64,000 nt of DNA from Paraburkholderia largidicola (GCF_013426895.1 NZ_AP023175.1:1984001-2048000); one strand, 5' to 3'. Counted from the stretch's first letter, positions 8,611 to 20,957 are shown. Numbers and translations: made by a program. Notes: a model not told the origin generated them from the sequence alone.

Positions 8611-9323
8611 GTTTGCCTGTGTTTGCGCTGGCATCCGCGTGATGTTATTGGTCTGCTAGCGTCGCCCCTGTGCGGGGCGGCACCTACTTTTCTTTGCCGC
8701 CGCAAAGAAAAGTAGGCAAAAGAAAGCGGCTAACACCGCCAGCACGTATTCTTATCCACGGGCCCCCAACGTCCCCACCCTTCACACGGCAGTGCTCTCA
8801 TTGATGCTCGTTGCCAACGCTTCGAATCAACGCCTCACCCGCTTCGAATACCCATACCTCGGCCAGCGGCAGCGAATGGTTTGCGCCGCCCAGGTGGCAA
8901 ACTGTGTGCAGGTGGTCGCGTCGTATAAGTTGGCGCTCTTACATGGAGGTATGCGCGTGCTATGGGGCCGAAGTGAGGCGTGTGCAGCACAAGGGGCCGA
9001 CACACAGTTTGCCGCTTGGGCGGCGGGGGACTGTCTGGCACGGCATGCAGTAGTGCGAGAGTGTGAAGCGGGTGAGGCGCACCGCAAGCGCGCTGGCAAC
9101 GAACGTGGGTCACGTAGTTGCCGTGTGAAGTGTAAGAACCTGTGGGGGCCCTCAGGCAAACACAAGCACTGGCGGTGTGAGCCGCTTTCTTTTGCCTACT
9201 TTTCTTTGCGGCGGCAAAGAAAAGTAGGTGCCGCCCCGCACAGGGGCGACGCTTGAAGCACGCTAACAAAACGCGGACGCCAACGCGAAAACAAGCAAAC
9301 CACCCAGCGTCGCAGACAAACCA
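8611..9323. repeat. Large palindromic repeat element, copy 1
   Basis: The core at 8658-9253 (596 bp) is bounded by 85-bp terminal inverted repeats (8658-8742 and 9169-9253) that are almost identical. Each carries a GCCCC/GGGGC mini-hairpin and a perfect 15-bp hairpin (CCTACTTTTCTTTGC and its complement around four bases; 8683-8716 and 9195-9228). Inside, a second inverted pair, GCCGCCCAGGTGGCAAACTG and onward, spans 8885-8908 and 9001-9024. Flanks at 8611-8657 and 9254-9323 share further sequence with copy 2. No convincing protein is encoded; short frames here are by-products of the palindromes. The interior matches copy 2 (14143-14737) in opposite orientation. Confidence 0.85.
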
Positions 9324-9333
9324 AAAAACCGTT

Positions 9334-11301
9334 CTAGTGCCCGCCCAGCTTGAACACTGACACAACTTCCGCAAGCCTGTCGGCCTGCGCGCTCAGATCG
9401 GCCGCTGCCTGCTCGGCATCACTAACGAGTGCAGCGTTCTGCTGCGTCACTTCCCCGATCTGCGTGACGGCCGTGTTCACCTGCTCGATCCCACTCGACT
9501 GCTCCTTCGACGCCACGCTGATTTCGCCAATAATCGTCTGCACCTGACCAACGCGTTCGACGATCGAGCGCATCGTCGTGCTAGCTTCCTCCGCAATGCG
9601 GAAGCCGCTAGACACCGTCGCCGTCGATTCCGCGATCACGCCCTCGATTTCCTTCGCCGCCGCCGCACTGCGCTGTGCAAGCGCGCGCACTTCCGACGCA
9701 ACCACCGCAAATCCCTTGCCGTGCTCGCCGGCACGCGCCGCTTCCACGGCGGCGTTCAACGCGAGGATGTTGGTCTGGAACGCAATGCCTTCGATGACCG
9801 TCGTGATGTCGGCGATCTTCTTCGACGACTGGCTGATCTCGCCCATCGTCGAAACCACGCGTTCGACCGCGCGGCCGCCGTCGAGGGCCGCTTCCGATGC
9901 GCCCGACACCAGCGTATTCGCCTGTGCCGCGTGACCGGCGTTCTGCTGTACCGTCGACGTGATCTGCTGCATGCTCGCCGCCGTCTCTTCGAGACTCGCG
10001 GCCTGCGTGCCGATGCGCGACGCGATCTCGCCGCTGCCCGCAGCAATCTTTGCGGTGCCTTCCGTCATGTCGGCCGACGCGCTGCGCACCTGCGTGACGA
10101 TGCGCGCAAGTCCCTCGCCGATGCCGTCGATGGCCTGCATCAGGCGGCCGATTTCATCGGCACGCCGTTCGTGGCTCGCCGACACGCGCACGCTCAAATC
10201 GCCCGATGCGAAACGCTCCGACGCCTTCGCCGCTTCATCGAGCGGGCGCGTCACGAGCCGGCGCACGGCGATCAGGAACACCACGGCGAACAGGGCGACG
10301 AGCACGAAGCCGATCAGGATGAAGCGATTGCGCGTGGCGATCACGTCAGCCATCACTTCGTCGCGCTTCGCGACGCCGCCGACCAGCCAGCTCCATTCCG
10401 GCACGCTGACGAACGACACGAACTTGTCCTGCGCGCTGGACTCGCCGAGCGTCGCATCGGCGCTCGTGTATTCGATCTGGCCTTCCTTTTCGTCGAGCAT
10501 GCGCTTGTACGGCGCGGCGCTCTCGTCGCCCATCTGGCCCGCAGCGGCGGGATGCACGAGCAGCTTGCCGCGCTCCGCGCCGTTCGACGCGTTCAGCACG
10601 AAGTAATAGCCCGTGTCGCCGATCTTCAGTTGACGGATGCCGTCTTCGACCGACTTGATCTGCGCATCCACGTCGACGCCGACGAACAGCGCGCCGATTA
10701 CCTTGCCGCTGGCATCGGTGATCGGCCGGTACTGCGTGATATAGCGTTTGCCGAACAGCGTCGCGAGTCCCGTGAAGGTCTTGTTGCCGGCGACAGGGCC
10801 GTAGGCGGGGCCTTTGCGGTCGAGCAGCGTGCCGATCGCGCGCGAGCCGTCCTGCTTTTTCAGCGAGGTCGTCACGCGCACGAAGTCGTCGCCGGTGCGC
10901 GCGAAGATCGTCGCGATGGCGCCGCTTTGCGCGAGAAACTGGTCGGGAATCGAGAAGTCGTTGTTCAGCACCTTGTCGCCGGCCTTGAAGACGGGCGTCG
11001 GCGTGCCGGCGATGTCGATCTTCTGCGTCTCGTCGAGCGCGTAGCCGGGCGGCAGGAAGCTCGCGAACAGCGTCATCGAGCGGCCCACTTCGGCTGTGAG
11101 CGCCTTGTCGAACAGCGAGATCATCGCGGCAATCGAGCGGTCTTTCTCGGTGATGCGCGACAGCACCTGATCGCTGATCTGCGTGCCGGCCGTGCGGGTC
11201 ACGGCGAAGGTGAACGCGGCAAAGATGGCGGCCACCAGCGCGCACGAGAGCATGGCGAGCCTGGCGCCGACGCTGGCGCGGCGCAGTGAAAGGATGTCCA
11301 T
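9334..11301 (-). CDS. Methyl-accepting chemotaxis protein with Cache sensor
   Basis: The product has 655 residues. It has one membrane helix at about 13-35 ([19 protein letters not shown]), a periplasmic sensor at about 36-325, a second helix near 328-350 ([20 protein letters not shown]), a HAMP domain and a cytoplasmic signalling domain. The sensor reads as a Cache_3-Cache_2 type, with [40 protein letters not shown] and [16 protein letters not shown]. The highly conserved signalling tip, [20 protein letters not shown] followed by [20 protein letters not shown], is intact, so it should control CheA. The ligand is unknown; Cache domains of this type often bind small organic acids. There is no C-terminal CheR-binding pentapeptide. 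The gene sits between two inverted repeat elements and follows copA. Confidence 0.95.
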   Translation of the reverse strand: MDILSLRRASVGARLAMLSCALVAAIFAAFTFAVTRTAGTQISDQVLSRITEKDRSIAAMISLFDKALTAEVGRSMTLFASFLPPGYALDETQKIDIAGTPTPVFKAGDKVLNNDFSIPDQFLAQSGAIATIFARTGDDFVRVTTSLKKQDGSRAIGTLLDRKGPAYGPVAGNKTFTGLATLFGKRYITQYRPITDASGKVIGALFVGVDVDAQIKSVEDGIRQLKIGDTGYYFVLNASNGAERGKLLVHPAAAGQMGDESAAPYKRMLDEKEGQIEYTSADATLGESSAQDKFVSFVSVPEWSWLVGGVAKRDEVMADVIATRNRFILIGFVLVALFAVVFLIAVRRLVTRPLDEAAKASERFASGDLSVRVSASHERRADEIGRLMQAIDGIGEGLARIVTQVRSASADMTEGTAKIAAGSGEIASRIGTQAASLEETAASMQQITSTVQQNAGHAAQANTLVSGASEAALDGGRAVERVVSTMGEISQSSKKIADITTVIEGIAFQTNILALNAAVEAARAGEHGKGFAVVASEVRALAQRSAAAAKEIEGVIAESTATVSSGFRIAEEASTTMRSIVERVGQVQTIIGEISVASKEQSSGIEQVNTAVTQIGEVTQQNAALVSDAEQAAADLSAQADRLAEVVSVFKLGGH

Positions 11302-11442
11302 GAGGGTCTGCAGGTAACGGGATTGAAGCTGCTCCGATGCGTCGCGCGCGACGGCACGCGACAGCGAAACGGCAGCCTGAATCCTGTTAACGGCACGCCA
11401 AACGTTTTCCTTTAATTTTGAAAGCTAGAGTGTTGATTCAGA

Positions 11443-13959
<2,517 letters not shown>

Positions 13960-14002
13960 GGCTGGGAAGCTCCAGTTTGCGCTATTGCGCATCGTTGGAA
14001 CC

Positions 14003-14033
14003 AGTATCGACCTTCCTATGATGGGAAGGTCAA
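14003..14033 (-). promoter_or_regulatory. CueR-type promoter and operator of copA
   Basis: Read on the minus strand, a TTGACC -35 (14033-14028) and a GATACT -10 (14008-14003) are separated by 19 bp instead of the usual 17. The spacer is filled by the dyad ACCTTCC-N7-GGAAGGT (14030-14010). An overlong 19-bp spacer with this ACCTTCC/GGAAGGT dyad is the hallmark of promoters activated by CueR/HmrR-type MerR regulators, which untwist the spacer when they bind Cu(I). The position 44 bases before the copA start makes the assignment very likely. Confidence 0.9.
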
Positions 14034-14089
14034 GCGGCTTTTTCGGATTTGCCCGATCAGGGGGAGGGGGTACGGGTGGTTTGGTTTGC

Positions 14090-14807
14090 TTGTGCTTTTG
14101 CTTTTGCTTTTGCTGGCATCCGCGTGATGTTATTGGTCTGCAAGCGTTGCCCCTGTGCGGGGCGGCACCTACTTTTCTTTGCCGCCGCAAAGAAAAGTAG
14201 GCAAAAGAAAGCGGCTAACACCGCCAGTTCTAGTATTTGCCTGAGGGCCCCCATAGGGTCTTACGCTTCAGACGGCAACCACGTGACCCACGTTCGTTGC
14301 CAGCGCTCTTGCGATGCGCCTCACCCGCTTTGCGCTCCCGCGTTACAGCATGTCGCGCCAGACAGTCCGCGGCCGCCCAGGTGGCAAACTGTGTGTAGGC
14401 CCAAGTGCTCCACCCGCCTCACTTCGGACCGATAGCGCACGCGTTCCACCCTGTAAGAGCAGCAGACCATGCGACGCGACAACCTGCACACAGTTTGCCA
14501 CCTGGGCGGCATTGACCATTCGCTGCCGCTGGCCTTGGTGCGGGAGTCTGACGCGGGTGATGAGCACATTCATAGTGTTGGCAACGGGCACCAGCCAAGG
14601 CACTGCCGTGTGAAGCATGGGGACGTTGGGGGCCCGTGGATAGGAACATGGGCTGGCGGTGTGAGCCGCTTTCTTTTGCCTACTTTTCTTTGCGGCGGCA
14701 AAGAAAAGTAGGTGCCGCCCCGCACAGGGGCAACGCTAGCGAACCGATAACATCACGCGGATGCCAGCGCAAACACAGGCAAGCAATCCCAGCGTCCCAG
14801 CCAACCC
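14090..14807. repeat. Large palindromic repeat element, copy 2 (inverted relative to copy 1)
   Basis: The core at 14143-14737 (595 bp) has the same 85-bp terminal inverted repeats (14143-14227 and 14653-14737) with the 15-bp TACTTTTCTTTGC hairpins as copy 1. An inner perfect 24-bp inverted repeat lies at 14372-14395 and 14487-14510. The interior reads as a diverged reverse complement of the interior of copy 1; for example GACCCACGTTCGTTGCCAGC on the left here matches the right half of copy 1. The left edge carries three CTTTTG units (14095-14112). No protein-coding gene is supported. The two copies therefore enclose mcp and copA as a long-range inverted repeat. Confidence 0.85.
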
Positions 14808-15095
14808 ACAAGTAGGTGCCGCCCCGCACAGGGGCAACGCTAGCGAGCCAATAACATCACGCGGATGCCAGCGAAAACACAGGCAAGCAACCCCAGCGTC
14901 GCAGCCAACCCATAAGTAGGTGCCGCCCCGCACAGGGGCAACGCATGCAGACCAATAACATCACGCGGATGCCAGCGAAACCACAGGCAAGCAACCCCAG
15001 CGTCGCAGCCAACCCACAAGCAGGTGCCGCCCCGCACAGGGGCAACGCGCGAAGCAGGCCAACGCATCGCGGATGCCAGCGCAAAACAAAAACAC
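14708..15095. repeat. Tandem array of about 104-bp units
   Basis: The right end module of repeat copy 2 is repeated four times head to tail. Units begin with GTAGGTGCCGCCCCGCACAG at 14708, 14812 and 14917, and with a GCAGG variant at 15020, giving periods of 104, 105 and 103 bp. Each unit includes the GCCCC/GGGGC inverted repeat, AACATCACGCGGATGCCAGC or a variant, and a CACAGGCAAGCAA-type tail; the last unit is truncated. Differences are mostly single substitutions, so the array arose by recent duplication. There is no unique spacer pattern, so it is not CRISPR. Confidence 0.85.
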
Positions 15096-15366
15096 CTCAC
15101 CGGCAACGCCCACACCCCCCATCCCCAATCACAAAACAATCCAACAAAAACACAAAAAAACCAACAAACAACACCCACCCCTTAGACGCAACATCAAAAC
15201 ACCACCGAACACTCACATTAACTTGCCCCCGCGACGCGGATAAGTTAAAACGCGTTGTCAGAAAAGGTATGTCAGGACATTTCGGCAAGTCCAGCGCGGG
15301 CGGGGGCTCGGCGGACTGGGCTCGTCCTGGCTCAGGCATGTGACACCCAGGACCGCGGTTCATCGA
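15096..15366. other. A/C-rich, strand-asymmetric intergenic stretch
   Basis: After the tandem array, roughly 15100-15230 consists almost entirely of A and C on the plus strand, with very few G or T (for example AACAATCCAACAAAAACAC). No gene is visible. The final 130 bases regain normal composition and should hold the promoter of the DUF1254 gene, although I see no clear hexamers. The skew suggests single-strand exposure or slippage-driven growth; nothing more can be said. Confidence 0.6.
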
Positions 15367-16782
15367 ATGATAAAAAATCGCCGAGAAAAGTTTCCGTTTC
15401 AACTCGCCTGCGCGGCGCTCGCGGGCATCGCATTTCTCACCGGGTGCGCGTCGACTCCCATCGTGGCGCCCAAACCCACTGGCTGGATCAAGGACGAAGT
15501 CGCCGACTCCTACGTATTCGCCTATCCGCTCGTGCTGATGGGCGCGGCGCGCGACGCCGCCGTGGGCACGGGCCCCGGCCAGGCGCCCGTCAATACCCTG
15601 CGTCACGCATCGGCGCTGCCGCCCGTCGGCGCGCACAATCCGCCGACGCCCGGCATCGACACGCTCGATTCGACCGCGTGGCTCGACGTCGGCGACGAAC
15701 CCGTGATCGTGGCGCTGCCCACCTCGGCGGGCCGCTATATGGATGCGCGCGCGCTCGACATGTGGACCAACGTGCTGTGGTCGGCGGAACAGCAGGGCGC
15801 CTCGCGCGTGTCGGGCATCAAGGCGCAGACGGTGGCGTTCGCGAAGCCCGACTGGAAGGGCGATCTGCCCAAGGGCGTCAAGCGTATCGACGCACCCACG
15901 CGCAATATCTGGCTAGACGTGCGCATCCAGTCGAACGGCGGACGTGACCTGACGGCCGTGCGCAAGCTGCAGCGCGGCATTCGCGTGGTGCCGCTGTCCG
16001 TCTATACAGGCGATGCATCGGCGGCGTCCGTTGCGCCGCGCACCATGCCCGCCGACGCCAGCGTCTCGGGCACGCCCGCCGAGCAGGTCGCCGCACTCGA
16101 CGCGAAAGGCTTCTTCGACCGCGTCGCGCGGCTGCTGCCCGACAACCCGCCGTCGCCCGCCGATCCGCACGCGCTCAAGTTTCTCGCCGACCTTGGCGTG
16201 AAGCCGGACGAAGCCGTCGAATTGCCCAAGTCGGCCAGCGACGCGATCGCAGGCGGTCTCGCGGACGGCCGTGTGCGCGTCGCGACGCCGCCCACCAACA
16301 TGTTGACGGCCAATGGCTGGAGCTGGTTCGGCGACGGCGTCGGCAACTACGGTCCCGACTACGCACTGCGCGCGTATGCGTCGTACGCGCAGCCGGGCAT
16401 CGGAACCAAGGACGACGAAGTGCGCGGCAACGTCACGCTCGACAGCGACGGCCACGCGTTGAACGGCGCCAACCGCTACGTGATGCACTTCGAGCCGAAC
16501 CAGGTGCCGCCCGTGCGCGGCTTCTGGTCGATCACCGCGTACTCGAAGGACGGCGCGCTCGGCGACAGCACGCCGTCACGCGCGTCCGTCGGCGACAAGA
16601 CGGGCGTGCGTCGCAACCGCGACGGCTCGATCGACGTGACCGTGTCGTCGGCCAAACCGCGCAAGGCGTCGAACTGGCTGCCCGCGCCGCGCGGCGATTT
16701 CCAGCTTGTACTGCGTCTCTACGCGCCGAAGTCCGAAGCCAGCGACGGCAGCTGGCAGCCGCCCGCCGTCGTGCGTCAATAA
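15367..16782 (+). CDS. DUF1254/DUF1214 domain lipoprotein
   Basis: The product has 471 residues from the ATG at 15367. A lipoprotein signal peptide ends in a LTGCAS lipobox near residue 23-28, so Cys is probably lipidated. The first domain matches DUF1254, with DSYVFAYPLVLMGAARDAAV and DSTAWLDVGDEPVIVALPTS, and YMDARALDMWTNVLWSAEQQ. The C-terminal third matches DUF1214: GANRYVMHFEPNQVPPVRGF, WSITAYSKDGALGDSTPSRA and NWLPAPRGDFQLVLRLYAPK. Proteins with this pair of domains are common in soil proteobacteria; their biochemical role is not established. The gene stands alone between the tandem array and the DUF748 gene. Confidence 0.85.
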   Translation: MIKNRREKFPFQLACAALAGIAFLTGCASTPIVAPKPTGWIKDEVADSYVFAYPLVLMGAARDAAVGTGPGQAPVNTLRHASALPPVGAHNPPTPGIDTLDSTAWLDVGDEPVIVALPTSAGRYMDARALDMWTNVLWSAEQQGASRVSGIKAQTVAFAKPDWKGDLPKGVKRIDAPTRNIWLDVRIQSNGGRDLTAVRKLQRGIRVVPLSVYTGDASAASVAPRTMPADASVSGTPAEQVAALDAKGFFDRVARLLPDNPPSPADPHALKFLADLGVKPDEAVELPKSASDAIAGGLADGRVRVATPPTNMLTANGWSWFGDGVGNYGPDYALRAYASYAQPGIGTKDDEVRGNVTLDSDGHALNGANRYVMHFEPNQVPPVRGFWSITAYSKDGALGDSTPSRASVGDKTGVRRNRDGSIDVTVSSAKPRKASNWLPAPRGDFQLVLRLYAPKSEASDGSWQPPAVVRQ

Positions 16783-16789
16783 GCGAAGC

Positions 16790-16819
16790 ACGTGTCCGCC
16801 GCATGTCGGCCGGACACGT
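16790..16819 (+). terminator. Inverted repeat after the DUF1254 gene
   Basis: ACGTGTCCG at 16790-16798 pairs with CGGACACGT at 16811-16819 around a 12-base loop, eight bases after the stop codon. The stem is strong, but no T-run follows, so it may terminate transcription or stabilise the 3' end of the message. Confidence 0.5.
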
Positions 16820-16905
16820 CCTCGCAACTGAAATCGGGTCACTTACACTTTCTAACGTTTATTTGCCCGCAACGGTCGTCATTCCCATGACATTTGATGG
16901 TTTGC

Positions 16906-16930
16906 CCGAAGTACACGACGTATACTTCGG
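16906..16930. promoter_or_regulatory. 25-bp near-perfect palindrome upstream of the DUF748 gene
   Basis: The sequence CCGAAGTACACG at 16906-16917, a central A, and CGTATACTTCGG at 16919-16930 form a palindrome of 12-bp arms with one mismatched pair. Its length and symmetry are those of a dimeric regulator operator rather than a terminator, since no T-run follows and it lies 58 bases before the ATG at 16988. The cognate regulator is unknown. Confidence 0.55.
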
Positions 16931-16987
16931 CCAAGCTGGATATTCGTCATCGCGGCGAGTTCTGCGCCGCCCTACCCGCGACCAAGC

Positions 16988-19900
16988 ATGGCAAGCCCGA
17001 CCAAAGCATCACTCGCTTCATCCTTTCAGACTGTCCGCGAAGTCGCGCAAGGACGGCGCGCAAGACGCATCGTTCTCATCCTGTTCGCCGTGCTGGTCCT
17101 GTTCGGACTGCTCGGCTTTTTCGCCGCGCCACCGCTGATCCGGCATATCGCCGAACAGCAGTTGAGCAAGCAACTGGACCGGCCGGCCAGCATCGGGCGC
17201 ATCGCCCTCAATCCCTATACGCTCAATTTCGAAGCCGACCGCGTGCATATCGGCGACCGGGGCGGGAAGGGCGATTTCGTCGATATCGAACGGCTGATCG
17301 TGCGGACGTCGTGGAGTTCGATTTTCCGGCTCGCGCCCATCGTCGATGAAGTGCATCTCGATTCGCCGCGCTTTACGATCGTTCGCTACGACGCGCAGCG
17401 TTTCAATTTCAGCGACCTGATCGAGAAGTTCTCGAAGCAGCCGTCCAAGCCCGACAGCAAGCCGGCGCAGTTCTCGATCTCCAATATCCGGATAGAAAAC
17501 GGCAAGATCACGTTCGACGACCGGCTGCTCGGCGTGACCCATATCGTCGATGAATGGCGCCTCGGCATTCCGTTCATCGCCACCTTGCCGTCGAAGACCG
17601 ATATCTTCGTCGAACCGTTGCTGCGCGCGCGCATCGACGGCAGTCCGCTTGCCATCGACGGGCGCACGAAGCCGTTCGCGGCGTCGCGCGAATCGGAAGT
17701 GTCGCTGCGCTTCGACGGGCTCGACGTGCCGAAGCTGCTGTCGTATTCGCCCACGAAACTGCCCATCACGGTGCAGGCGGGCAAGCTGTCGAGCGACCTG
17801 AAAGTGAGCTTCGTCATCACGGGCGACGCGCCGACGCTGCGCATCACGGGCACGACGGATCTCGCCGACATCGACGTACTCGACGAGCACAAAGCGCCAT
17901 TTTTCGCCGCGCGCTCGCTGCATGTGGCCGCGCAGACGCTGGAGCCGCTGAAGAACGTCTATCGTTTCGACGACATCCATCTCGACGCGCCGACCGTGCA
18001 TCTCGCCCGCGACAAGAGCGGCGTGCTGAGCGTGCAGCGTACCTTCGCGCCGGCGCCCGCGCCCACGCCTGCCAAAGCGGCAAGCGCGCCCGCGGCCGCA
18101 TCCGGCGCAAGCGGCGCCGAGGCCGAAGCAGCAAAGGCCGCGCCGCCGCTCGATCTGCAGATCAAGCAGTTCGAACTGTCGAACGGCACCGTCGAAGTCC
18201 AGGACGCGGCGGCGTCGCGGCCCGTCTCGGCGGGGCTGAACAATCTCGCGGTGGCGCTGGCGGACTTCTCGACGCTCGGCAAGACGCCCGCGCGCTACAC
18301 GCTCAGGACCAACGTCAAGAACCAGCCGCAGAGCGCGCTTGCCGTTTCGGGCAACCTGTCGCTCGCCGCGAAGACGGCTGACGCGAAGATCGACCTGAAG
18401 GCGGCGCAGTTGCCCGTGATGCAGCCGTATCTCGACACGGTGACGGCGGCAAAGGTGCTCGACGGCACCTTGAGCGTGCAATCGAACCTGACGGCCAACT
18501 GGTCGAAGGAACCCGTCGATCTGCAGATCGGCGAAAGCCAGATCGATCTGCAATCGTTGAAGCTGGCAACAGGGAACGTGAAGCAGCCGGTGATTTCGAT
18601 CGCGGACGGCAAGGCGGGTATCAGGCGCGTCGATCTGGCCGCGCGCAAGGCGGAACTCGACACGGTCAACGTGACGGGCCTGTCCGTTGACGCGCAGCGC
18701 CTGAAAGACGGCACGATCGACCTGGCCGCGCTCGCTGGCCCGCCGCAGGAGCAGGTGCACGAGCGCACCGTGCTCCACGCGGCGAAGAAGGCGACACAGG
18801 AAGGGCCGGCGTGGCACTACAGCATCAGCGAGCTGAACCTGAAGGATGGCGCGGCGACCTTCACCGACAACACGACCCCGCGCCCCGTCAAACTCGCCGT
18901 GAAGCCGCTGCAACTGAAAGTGCAGAAGATCAGCGACGACCTGAGCCGCGCATTGCCTGTCGAGCTGCAGGCCACTGTCAACGGCAAGGGCACGCTCGGC
19001 GTGAAGGGCGACGTGACGGCGACGCCGCTCAAGCTCGCCATGAAGATCGACGCGAACCGGCTGGATGCCGCCGCGTTCGAGCCGTACTTCGGCAGCAAGC
19101 TGAATGCGACGATCGCGAGCGCGCTGCTGAATGCAAGCGGCGACGTGACGCTCGCGCAGGGTGACAAGTCGAAGGACATGCGCGCGACGTACCGCGGCGA
19201 CGCAGCGCTCGTCGACGTGCGCATGATCGACAAGGCGACCTCGGACCCGTTTGCCGGATGGCGCTCGCTGGCGCTGACGGGCATCAAGGTCAATTACGAC
19301 GAGCGCGGCACGGACGTCGATGCTGCCAAGGTCACGTTTGCCAACTTCTACGGCCGCGTGCTGCTCGACGCGCAAGGCAAGTTGAATCTGAAAGACGTGG
19401 TCGCGCACGAAACGGGCGCGCCGCAGTCGCTCACGCGCGATCAGAGCGGCAAGGGCAAGGAGCCGATTCCGCTCGGCATGCCTGCCGCTTCGGAAGCACA
19501 AGCGGCCGTGCCGGCCTCCGCCGCGTCCGGCGCGAACACGTCGGTGACGGCGGCCACGCCGCCGCAAAGCCCGGTGCGCCTGCATTTCGGCCAGCTCGTG
19601 CTGCAGAACGGCCGCGTCACTTACACCGACAACTTCATCAAGCCGAACTACACGGCTAACCTGATCGCGATTCAGGGCACGGTCGGCGCGTTCGGCACGG
19701 AATCGAAGCAGTCGGCGCCCGTCGACGTGTCCGCGAAGCTCGCCGCCAACGGCCCGATCACGATCCGCGGCTCGGTGAATCCGCTGATCGCCAAGCCGGC
19801 GCTCGATCTGACGGCAACCGCGCACGGCATCGAGCTGACCAACCTGACGCCGTACTCGGCGAAGTACGCGGGCTATCCGATCACGAAGGGCAAGCTGAAC

Positions 19901-20764
19901 GTCGATCTGCACTACCAGCTCGCCAACGACCAGCTCACGGCAAACAACCACATCTTCATCGATCAGCTCACGTTCGGCGATCACGTCGACAACGATACGG
20001 CGACCAAACTGCCCGTGAAGCTCGCCATTTCGCTGCTGAAGAACTCGCGCGGTGAGATCGACGTCGATATTCCCGTGTCGGGCTCGCTGTCGAATCCGGA
20101 GTTCAGCATCGGCGGCTTGATCTGGCACGCGGTGCTGAATCTGCTGCAGAAGGCCGTCACGGCGCCGTTCTCGCTGCTCGCGCATGCGTTCGGCGGCGGC
20201 AGCGGCGAGGAACTCGGCTACGTCGAATTCGATCCGGGCTCTGCCGTGCTGTCCGACGCGTCGCAGAAGAAGCTCGACATGATCGTGAAGGCGCTGTCCG
20301 ACAAGCCTTCGATCCGCCTCGACATCATCGGCCGCGTCGATCCTGCCGTCGATCAGCCGGCGCTGCGCACCGCTTACGTCGATCGCCTCGTGCGTCAGCA
20401 GAAGCTCAAGGACGTCGTCGGCAATGGCGAAAGCGTCGACCCGATGACGATCAAGGTGGACGCCAGCGAATACGACAAGTATCTGACCAAGGCCTACAAG
20501 GATTCGGACTTCAAGAAGCCGCGCAATATCGTCGGCCTGACGAAGACGCTGCCCGACGACGACATGAAGACCGCACTCGCCGAGCATGCGCCCATCACCG
20601 ATGCGAGCCTGCGCGATCTCGCGCAGCGCCGCGCGCAGGCGGTGCAGCAGTACTTCGAAGGCAAGATCGACAACAGCCGCGTTTTCATCGTGGCGCCGAA
20701 GCTCGACGCGTCGGGTATCGACGACAAGGGCGCGACGACGCGGGTGGATTTTGGCTTGAAGTAA
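16988..20764 (+). CDS. Large DUF748 / AsmA-like envelope protein
   Basis: The product has 1258 residues. A short cytoplasmic N-terminus is followed by one membrane helix at about 35-57 (IVLILFAVLVLFGLLGFFAA). The rest is a very long, beta-rich periplasmic region with repeated sequences such as ISNIRIENGKITFDDRLLGV and LVLQNGRVTYTDNFIKPNYT, typical of DUF748 proteins, which belong to the wider AsmA/TamB-like group. Two Ala/Pro-rich linkers lie near residues 355-380 and 830-860. The C-terminal 180 residues include YVEFDPGSAVLSDASQKKLD, an OmpA-like stretch. AsmA-like proteins bridge the envelope and help move lipids to the outer membrane; for DUF748 this role is inferred. The length is normal for the family. 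Confidence 0.85.
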   Translation: MASPTKASLASSFQTVREVAQGRRARRIVLILFAVLVLFGLLGFFAAPPLIRHIAEQQLSKQLDRPASIGRIALNPYTLNFEADRVHIGDRGGKGDFVDIERLIVRTSWSSIFRLAPIVDEVHLDSPRFTIVRYDAQRFNFSDLIEKFSKQPSKPDSKPAQFSISNIRIENGKITFDDRLLGVTHIVDEWRLGIPFIATLPSKTDIFVEPLLRARIDGSPLAIDGRTKPFAASRESEVSLRFDGLDVPKLLSYSPTKLPITVQAGKLSSDLKVSFVITGDAPTLRITGTTDLADIDVLDEHKAPFFAARSLHVAAQTLEPLKNVYRFDDIHLDAPTVHLARDKSGVLSVQRTFAPAPAPTPAKAASAPAAASGASGAEAEAAKAAPPLDLQIKQFELSNGTVEVQDAAASRPVSAGLNNLAVALADFSTLGKTPARYTLRTNVKNQPQSALAVSGNLSLAAKTADAKIDLKAAQLPVMQPYLDTVTAAKVLDGTLSVQSNLTANWSKEPVDLQIGESQIDLQSLKLATGNVKQPVISIADGKAGIRRVDLAARKAELDTVNVTGLSVDAQRLKDGTIDLAALAGPPQEQVHERTVLHAAKKATQEGPAWHYSISELNLKDGAATFTDNTTPRPVKLAVKPLQLKVQKISDDLSRALPVELQATVNGKGTLGVKGDVTATPLKLAMKIDANRLDAAAFEPYFGSKLNATIASALLNASGDVTLAQGDKSKDMRATYRGDAALVDVRMIDKATSDPFAGWRSLALTGIKVNYDERGTDVDAAKVTFANFYGRVLLDAQGKLNLKDVVAHETGAPQSLTRDQSGKGKEPIPLGMPAASEAQAAVPASAASGANTSVTAATPPQSPVRLHFGQLVLQNGRVTYTDNFIKPNYTANLIAIQGTVGAFGTESKQSAPVDVSAKLAANGPITIRGSVNPLIAKPALDLTATAHGIELTNLTPYSAKYAGYPITKGKLNVDLHYQLANDQLTANNHIFIDQLTFGDHVDNDTATKLPVKLAISLLKNSRGEIDVDIPVSGSLSNPEFSIGGLIWHAVLNLLQKAVTAPFSLLAHAFGGGSGEELGYVEFDPGSAVLSDASQKKLDMIVKALSDKPSIRLDIIGRVDPAVDQPALRTAYVDRLVRQQKLKDVVGNGESVDPMTIKVDASEYDKYLTKAYKDSDFKKPRNIVGLTKTLPDDDMKTALAEHAPITDASLRDLAQRRAQAVQQYFEGKIDNSRVFIVAPKLDASGIDDKGATTRVDFGLK

Positions 20765-20957
20765 CGCGCTGACGATTCTTCACGTGTTTGCCGCTTTTGC
20801 GGGCGCGCGTGTTAACAATCGTCAAGGATGACTGAGCGATCGCCCGTGGGGTCAACGTATCGCGAGGACGTTCGTTAAGGATGCCAACGCTTGTGCCGGC
20901 GGGCTGCGACATGCAGCCCGCCGGCGCATCCGATGCCATCCTTCCGATCGTATTCCG

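Noticed and set aside
8792..9256. Open frames of 80-180 codons within the palindromic repeats
   Set aside because: They derive from the inverted repeats, are not conserved between the two copies in frame, and lack ribosome-binding sites or domains.
9721..11289. 522-codon open frame opposite the chemoreceptor gene
   Set aside because: Antisense shadow; the minus strand has the intact, conserved signalling domain.
14708..15095. CRISPR array
   Set aside because: Units of about 104 bp follow each other directly without unique spacers, and no cas genes are present.
17018..20587. 1189-codon open frame opposite the DUF748 gene
   Set aside because: Antisense shadow of a family-recognised protein; extremely Arg-rich composition and no ribosome-binding site.
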